Shown: piece by piece, positions 59,886 through 64,000 of the stretch
How positions within the stretch are numbered: position 1 is the first letter of the stretch
Layout of the letters: each line of letters begins with the position of its first letter
Source of the DNA: Atherix ibis
Lineage: Eukaryota > Arthropoda > Insecta > Diptera > Athericidae
Direction: 5' to 3'
Length of the DNA stretch: 64,000 nucleotides
Assembly: GCA_958298945.1 (NCBI GenBank)
Contig: OY282610.1
Coordinates: 45,391,667-45,455,666 of the forward strand
Notes under the pieces: generated by a model
Databases searched by the model: none
What the model was told of the DNA's origin: nothing
The model's input: the letters and a program-made list of their open reading frames with translations, nothing else
Program-made: the position numbers and the translations under genes

Positions 59886-61235
59886 CAGAGGTTCCCAAAC
59901 TTTTTTGTGTCCTTGACCCCTTGCCATGTTTTTCGGTTTTTGGTAGACCCACTACTTACCTGATATTGATTTTTTGTAAATTTCTAATTGGAGTGAAGTT
60001 TAGTGTTAAAAACTTAAAGTAAAAACACATGTTAAGTTTTATACATTTATTAATTGAATTTAAATTAAAACTACTCAAAATAAAATTTTGTATCTGTTAC
60101 AATATAAAATAAACGTAACATAAATAAAAACATAAAATAAACTAAGCAATAAGTAAATGTTTTTAGTGGTAAAGATGAACCAGATGCTTTGATAATAAAT
60201 TATCAACATTTGGCGTCAATTTTGTCAGGTTTAATCTTAAATCTCCTCGGCTAATGATGTCCAGTCTGTTTCTTTTTTTCGTTAGGAGAATGGTAACAGC
60301 GCTGAACCCCCTTTTCACTAGATATGACGATGGAAAGGAAATTAAAAATTTCCTCGCTATATTCCATAATACGGGATAAGTAACGGGTATGTTTTTTCTT
60401 GAAGCCAGAAGTGCTGATATCCGTGCTTAAACTGAACGTTAAGTTCTTCGTTTGTACTTATTTCAGTCAGTTCCTCTTGTATTATGACATTCGTTTCTTC
60501 TATGGTATGTCACCATATGGGTTAATTATCCACGGTGGTATTACCATAGTCAAAACATCCTCAAACCTAGTTTCAAAATCTGATTAGAGGGCATTTAAAT
60601 GTTGAACGTAGGTTGAAACGTCGTCTTCCTGGCAGTTTGTCTGTGACAAATTGGGTAACTGGGAAAATTCGCCTCGTCCAATATTTTGCGTCATTAGTTT
60701 AAAGCAAGAAACGCTGATAAGATGAACTTTATTTTAATCAAATTTAGACTGTCGCCTTGTAACTGCAAATTAACCATATTAAATTTTGTAAACAAATCTG
60801 TTAAATAGGCGATGTCTGTTTTCCACTTCATTAAATTGTCTTTTAAAATTTTATCTTTAGTATCCAGAAATTCTAAAATAGTCTCAAAAAGTGTAAAAAA
60901 TCTTGTCAAACATAAGCCTTTCGACAGCCAGCGTACTTCAGTGTGAAGGAGTAATTGATGAAAGTGTTCGTCATTTTCTTCACACAACTGCGCAAATAAC
61001 CGCGTATTCAGCGCGTTGCTTCGGATTCGATTAACTGCATCAATGACTAATTGAAGAGATTCATGCAATCTAACACTCAAATTTTTAGCAACTAAATGTT
61101 GTCGATGGATGACACAATGTATTGCTAACACCCCCGGCACATTTTGTTTTAAATAGCTTATAAATTCACGATAACGTATAACCATGGCAGGTGCTCCATT
61201 TGTAGCTATTGATATTATATTGTATTTGATAAAGG

Positions 61236-63655
61236 CTTAGATTAAAGAATACCTGGATAGGCCCCTACCGTATATGTATACGCAATTTTGTGTACAAATA
61301 TTTACTAGGGGGATATGGCTGTCAAAAATTGTTTATGTTGACATGACACCCACTGCCATCTATGTGCCGTAATGGAAATTTATTTAATTGCAAAAGCATA
61401 ATTTATATTTATTTTAATTCACTTACTGGAAACAAAAATACAATTTAAATACAACGATAGGTCATTTTTATTTTTTGTACAATCTTTTGATAAAAAAATG
61501 GAATTCTATTTTAGGTTTATTATACATTTCGTAAACATCAATCAAATATAAACCGCCTCAATTTTGTAGACTTTCGGAGAGTTTGAAAACTTTAATTCTC
61601 CATGAAAGTGGAGACTTGGGAGTTAGCTTTGTCATTTGTGAATCCGATGTTGACAGTTAAATGTTTACCATAAAATAGTACAGTGCGGGTGTATATAAAG
61701 TGTGTGTAAGAAAGTCTAAGGGACCGAATTTTTCTGTCTATTTTCCATTGCTGTTTTTATTGTGTTATAATGAATAAAGTTTATTATTCGGTAAGCTTAT
61801 TATTTAAATAAATTTGTTTTGCTTGCTCTATTAGACCATATTATAATGTATTTACTAAATAATATTTTTTTAATTTTTTTATAATATTAGTTATTAATTT
61901 TTTAAGTACATTAAATTTTTCATTTTATATTTTTGTTTTAAAGCATTTCTTTTAATGTTGTATACGATATATTATCAAGAACTTCATGTATTGTCATGTT
62001 CTATGTAATAAATGCTTTATTTTATAAGCATTAATTAACATTAAATGCCTATTTAAATTACCATTTCCATTCATAAACACATATTTATATTATAATTAAG
62101 GTTTTTCCATCTACCACCCAAACGCAAAAATGTTCGTCTAGCTGAAATGTTCATGTAGTACTTGTAAGTAAAACGTTTTTTTTCAGTTCAAAACTGGTTT
62201 TTTTGTTTATATTTTAAGATTTTTAATAAATAAATAATAAAAATTTTCGAATTCTATAGAAAAAAAAAACAAAAAAAATATATTCAATAACAAAATATCA
62301 CAAAATTAAAACTGTAATTCGATGTAAAAATGTTCGTCCAGCTGGTTTTCAGTGCATAAATGTTCATCTATAATACAATTAATATATATTTTCACCACTT
62401 CCGAGCAAAAATTTACGGTATTTTTTGATTATATTATTAATCTATAATTGGGTATTTAATTTCTGATGGATAAATTATAATTAAAGTCATTTGATATCAA
62501 TCAGTCGTTAAGAATGGCAAGAGGAAAACCAGTGTGCATTGATTTGAGAAATTTGATTATAAAAGAGTTTCAGAAAGGTACTTCAACTTATAAAATAGCA
62601 GAAAAATTGAATTTACTATTAGTACTGTGCAATCAATAATAACAGTGTAAGAATCCTGGCCGCCCCCCTATGTGTAATGATCGTGATTTACGGGCTTTAA
62701 AAAGAATTGTTACACAAAACCGTCATACAACGGCCGCAAATATAACGGTAAAATTGAGGGAAGTCATTAATAAAGACGTTTCGGTAGACACCTGTAAACG
62801 TTCATTAAAAAAAATTGGTTAAAAATTTTATAAGGTATATTTAAATATGATTTTGTTGTTAACGTCAGTACAAAACGTTGCAATTTTATTGACTGTAGGC
62901 AAAGGAGAAGCCATTGTGAACCACCAGGCAAAAGAAAAATAGGTTATATCTATAGAATTCGAAAAATTTTATTATTTATTTATTAAAAATCTTCAAATAT
63001 AAACAAAAAAACCAGTTTTGAACTGAAAAAAAAACACGTTTTACTTACAAATACTGCATGAACATTTCAGCTAGACGAACATTTTTGCGTTTGGGTGGTA
63101 TGGTACTTATGCTTGTTAAAGATTAAAATTTATATTTAATAAGTTGCGGTGTGGTTTGATTTCAACAAAAACAAAATATCACATTTTCTCATTTAATTCA
63201 TTTTGCATTTTTGAAATTAATTTAAATTTGTACACATAATTGCTTTCATATAATCAAATAACTTACAATTCATATTTTTATATACTATTCCCCACTTTAA
63301 AAATTCTGTTTTAATAAATAATATATAGTGAAATATATAAAATGAATATACATAATAAATAAAAAAATATTTAAAAAAAAATACTGTGTTTTATTGCATA
63401 TTTACAAAACTAATTCCATCAAACAGCAAAACACGCAATATTAAAAAATCTGCTTCTTTACGCAAAAATGATATCACATATGAAAAATGGTTTTAAACGA
63501 ACCGCTTCAATCGCATACTGAACTTTTAAATTGGCCCCCAATGATTTACGCCGTTTCTGTTGTATTGCATGTGTGTGCGTTCTATGAATGTATTGCCAAC
63601 AAAATTTGGACAGAATTTTTGTGTAGAGGCCTATCCAGTTCTCCTTTAATCTAAG
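61236..63655 (+). mobile_element. hAT-like non-autonomous element, copy 3
   Basis: Starts CTTAGATTAAAGAATACCTG and ends CTCCTTTAATCTAAG. Perfect 8-bp target duplication GATAAAGG at 61228-61235 and 63656-63663. It is same-orientation with copy 1 and shares GGATAGGCCCCTACCG, GACTTTCGGAGAGTTTG and the AATAAATTTGTTTTGCTTGC blocks with the others. It is about 1 kb longer than copy 2 because a Tc1-like element (62114-63098) and some flanking DNA are present in its middle. Confidence 0.93.
62114..63098 (+). mobile_element. Tc1-like element with long inverted repeats, internally deleted
   Basis: Begins CCACCCAAACGCAAAAATGT and ends with the exact inverse; TA flanks both sides (62112-62113, 63099-63100). 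The inverted ends extend about 150 bp (to roughly 62265 and 62950). Between them is the start of a Tc1-type transposase on the plus strand, MARGKPVCIDLRNLIIKEFQ with the KIAEKLN helix-turn-helix and, in a shifted frame, DRDLRALKRIVTQNRHTTAA and VSVDTCKRSLKKIG, after which the catalytic domain is missing. Extra half-copies of the end motif ATGTTCGTC lie at 62330 and 62360. Confidence 0.88.
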
Positions 63656-64000
63656 GATAAAGGGATTGCTTTTTCAATGAAGTAATCCTTCAAAACATGA
63701 AAATTAGATTCACCTTTAGTGTCGGTTGTCAAAGTTCTTGCGAAAAACAGTTCTTCGTAGATTTCTTGATTCATAATAAAACGAACATATGCCAATAATA
63801 ATGCTTCATTACCAGGTAAAGTTGACTCGTCCAGTTGTATAGAGAAATGGGTCGTTTGCAAATAATTACACAAGAAGCTTTCAATATCAGAACTCATTTT
63901 ATTAATACGAGTACGTCTTTCAATAGGATTGTTGCTTAAGGGAATTCTTTAAATGATATCAGATGCAGGTTTGTGTAAAACAGTTTTTTTTAACCTTTTC

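Larger units (their letters stand above)
59886..64000 (-). mobile_element. hAT element with ZBED5-like transposase, continuing beyond the window
   Basis: The left terminus CAGAGGTTCCCAAAC is characteristic of hAT elements. The preceding 8 bp, ATCTACAC, are the presumed target duplication, but the other end lies outside the window. The transposase is on the minus strand. A second, non-autonomous hAT-like element (61236-63655) is inserted in the coding region. Confidence 0.82.
60163..64000 (-). pseudogene. hAT transposase of ZBED5 / DUF4371-like type, interrupted
   Basis: Minus-strand remnants from the window edge: SNNPIERRTR, then MSSDIESFLCNYLQTTHFSI and QLDESTLPGNEALLLAYVRF to the insertion at 63656-63663; after the insert, IATNGAPAM, IHCVIHRQHLVAKNLS, LLLHTEVRWLSKGLCLTRFF and, near the stop at 60163, the C-terminal dimerisation block (KRGFSAVTILLTKKRNRLDI). 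This order matches hAT transposases of the ZBED5/GTF2IRD2-related branch. Stops and a frameshift next to the insertion show it is dead. The BED zinc finger would lie right of the window. Confidence 0.85.

Overview
The window looks like nuclear DNA of a higher (cyclorrhaphan-type) fly. The base composition is strongly AT-rich, most introns are only 50-90 bp, two zinc-finger genes start with the insect ZAD domain, and the proteins have recognisable fly homologues. The species cannot be fixed from the sequence alone. Coordinates below come from splice junctions read by eye and joined so that reading phase is kept.

Left and middle part (about 5.5-37 kb) is gene-dense. In order it holds: the 3' half of a T-type voltage-gated calcium channel alpha-1 gene (Ca-alpha1T, +, whose upstream exons lie left of the window, so bases 1-5543 are probably its intron and carry three transposon insertions); a ZAD/C2H2 protein (-); a short, catalytic-domain-only methylenetetrahydrofolate reductase (+); an ABCF2-type ATPase (-); a second ZAD/C2H2 protein with ten fingers (+); an SLC25A46-type outer mitochondrial membrane carrier (+); dolichol kinase (+); and the ESCRT-III-related protein CHMP7 (-). 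Dolichol kinase and CHMP7 converge with only 152 bp between their stop codons. The genes share no pathway; they are neighbouring housekeeping or neuronal genes with independent functions. A 44-codon membrane-spanning small ORF lies in the largest CHMP7 intron.

Right part (about 38.9-64 kb) has no host gene that I can recognise. It is a graveyard of nested transposons: irritans-like, mauritiana-like and other mariners, DD41D rosa-type elements, a piggyBac, an RTE-like LINE with poly-A tail and target-site duplication, a jockey-like reverse transcriptase remnant, an autonomous-type hAT (ZBED5-like transposase), a Tc1-like element with long inverted repeats, and a non-autonomous element family whose termini (CTTAGATTAAAGAA) and 8-bp target duplications mark it as hAT-like. 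That family has three good copies in 22 kb, each inside another transposon. The right edge is a four-level nest (MITE < hAT < hAT-like non-autonomous element < Tc1-like element). One mauritiana-type mariner still has a full 349-codon DD34D transposase ORF but seems to have lost its right terminal repeat. I found no RNA genes and no CRISPR.
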